Positions 63,785 through 64,000 of a DNA stretch of 64,000 nt are shown piece by piece. Origin of the DNA: Burkholderia cepacia (GTDB lineage Bacteria; Pseudomonadota; Gammaproteobacteria; Burkholderiales; Burkholderiaceae); NCBI RefSeq assembly GCF_029962485.1, contig NZ_CP073637.1:1364001-1428000 (forward strand), in the 5' to 3' direction. The notes beneath the pieces are model-generated. The model was not told the origin of the DNA. It searched no databases and saw nothing but the letters and a program-made list of their open reading frames with translations. Every line of letters starts with the position of its first letter. The stretch's first letter is position 1. The position numbers and the translations under genes are program-made.

Positions 63785-64000
63785 CGGGTACTCCTCGTGG
63801 TGGCCGGGCGGCGGCGTCGCCCGTCAGTTCGACGCCGCCGCCGAGCGCCGCCATCAGCTGCGCCCAGGTGTCGAGGCGTGCGGCGCGCACGCTGGCGAGC
63901 GCCTGCTGTGCCTGCAGAAGTTCGGTCTGGGTCGACAGCACGTTCAGGTAATCCGTGAGGCCCGCGCGATAGCCCTGCGTCGCATCGTCGAACGCGCGTT
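63774..64000 (-). CDS. Outer-membrane efflux protein (NodT/TolC-type), C-terminal part
   Basis: Only the last 74 codons are in the window; the frame is open to the right edge. The segment GYRAGLTDYLNVLSTQTELL and the following helix QAQQALASVRAARLDTWAQL are typical of the last coiled-coil repeat of OprM/NodT-type outer-membrane channels. The stop lies 11 bases inside the DUF1656 gene. Together with HlyD and DUF1656 this forms an efflux operon transcribed leftwards; the inner-membrane FUSC pump gene is expected beyond the edge. Confidence 0.9.
   Translation of the reverse strand, partial: RAFDDATQGYRAGLTDYLNVLSTQTELLQAQQALASVRAARLDTWAQLMAALGGGVELTGDAAARPPRGVPDVR

Overview
This is a high-GC, densely coding betaproteobacterial chromosome segment. 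Gene content and protein sequences fit Burkholderia, most likely the Burkholderia cepacia complex. Pointers are the order ftsH-folP-glmM-pstSCAB-phoU-phoB-phoR-ppk1 with divergent ppx, an OlsB-type ornithine-lipid acyltransferase, a DUF3331 protein and GTG/ATG starts with GGAG-type ribosome binding sites. Species assignment is inference from recalled family resemblance, not a search. I see no insertion sequence, prophage, integrase, rRNA or CRISPR array.

Region by region. (1) 1-3.0 kb: 3' end of ftsH, then folP and glmM (membrane protease, folate, UDP-GlcNAc precursor). (2) 3.3-14.0 kb: a complete phosphate module. Tandem Pho boxes precede pstSCAB-phoU-phoB-phoR; a bidirectional terminator separates it from ppk1 on the other strand, whose upstream region carries its own Pho-box-like site, and ppx is divergent. 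(3) 14.1-24.2 kb: housekeeping and small genes: tRNA-Pro(UGG), a SixA-type phosphatase, OlsB, a MATE exporter, an AMP-forming ligase, an NlpD-like LytM protein, an aldose epimerase, uppP, tRNA-Arg(UCU), and three very short ORFs of 28, 39 and 58 codons.

(4) 24.3-36.6 kb: the most distinctive part, a minus-strand exopolysaccharide-type operon. In transcription order it encodes a processive family-2 glycosyltransferase, a bactofilin-like beta-helix protein, a YaiO-like outer-membrane barrel, a six-helix membrane protein, a secreted deacetylase-like protein, a secreted all-helical protein that may be a hydrolase, and a GlmS. A 1.2 kb non-coding region separates it from a divergent non-hydrolysing UDP-GlcNAc 2-epimerase gene. 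A sigma-54-type promoter lies inside the operon in front of the deacetylase gene. Together the genes suggest amino-sugar supply, polymerisation, export and modification of an amino-sugar polymer that I cannot match to cepacian, PNAG or cellulose loci.

(5) 36.9-54.2 kb: accessory oxidoreductive metabolism: MDR dehydrogenases, an IorAB-type molybdenum hydroxylase, a class II aldolase, an acyl-CoA dehydrogenase, LysR/pirin/DoxX, PadR with a divergent dienoyl-CoA-reductase-like flavoenzyme, and MocR with a divergent aminotransferase and a signal-less solute-binding-fold protein. (6) 54.3-61.5 kb: a hydroxyquinol pathway (C-C hydrolase-like alpha/beta hydrolase, FAD hydroxylase, maleylacetate reductase, Dabb protein, hydroxyquinol 1,2-dioxygenase) under a divergent LysR regulator, followed by a MetA-type outer-membrane protein. 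(7) 61.5-64 kb: small proteins and the 3' part of an AaeA/EmrA-type efflux operon running off the right edge.
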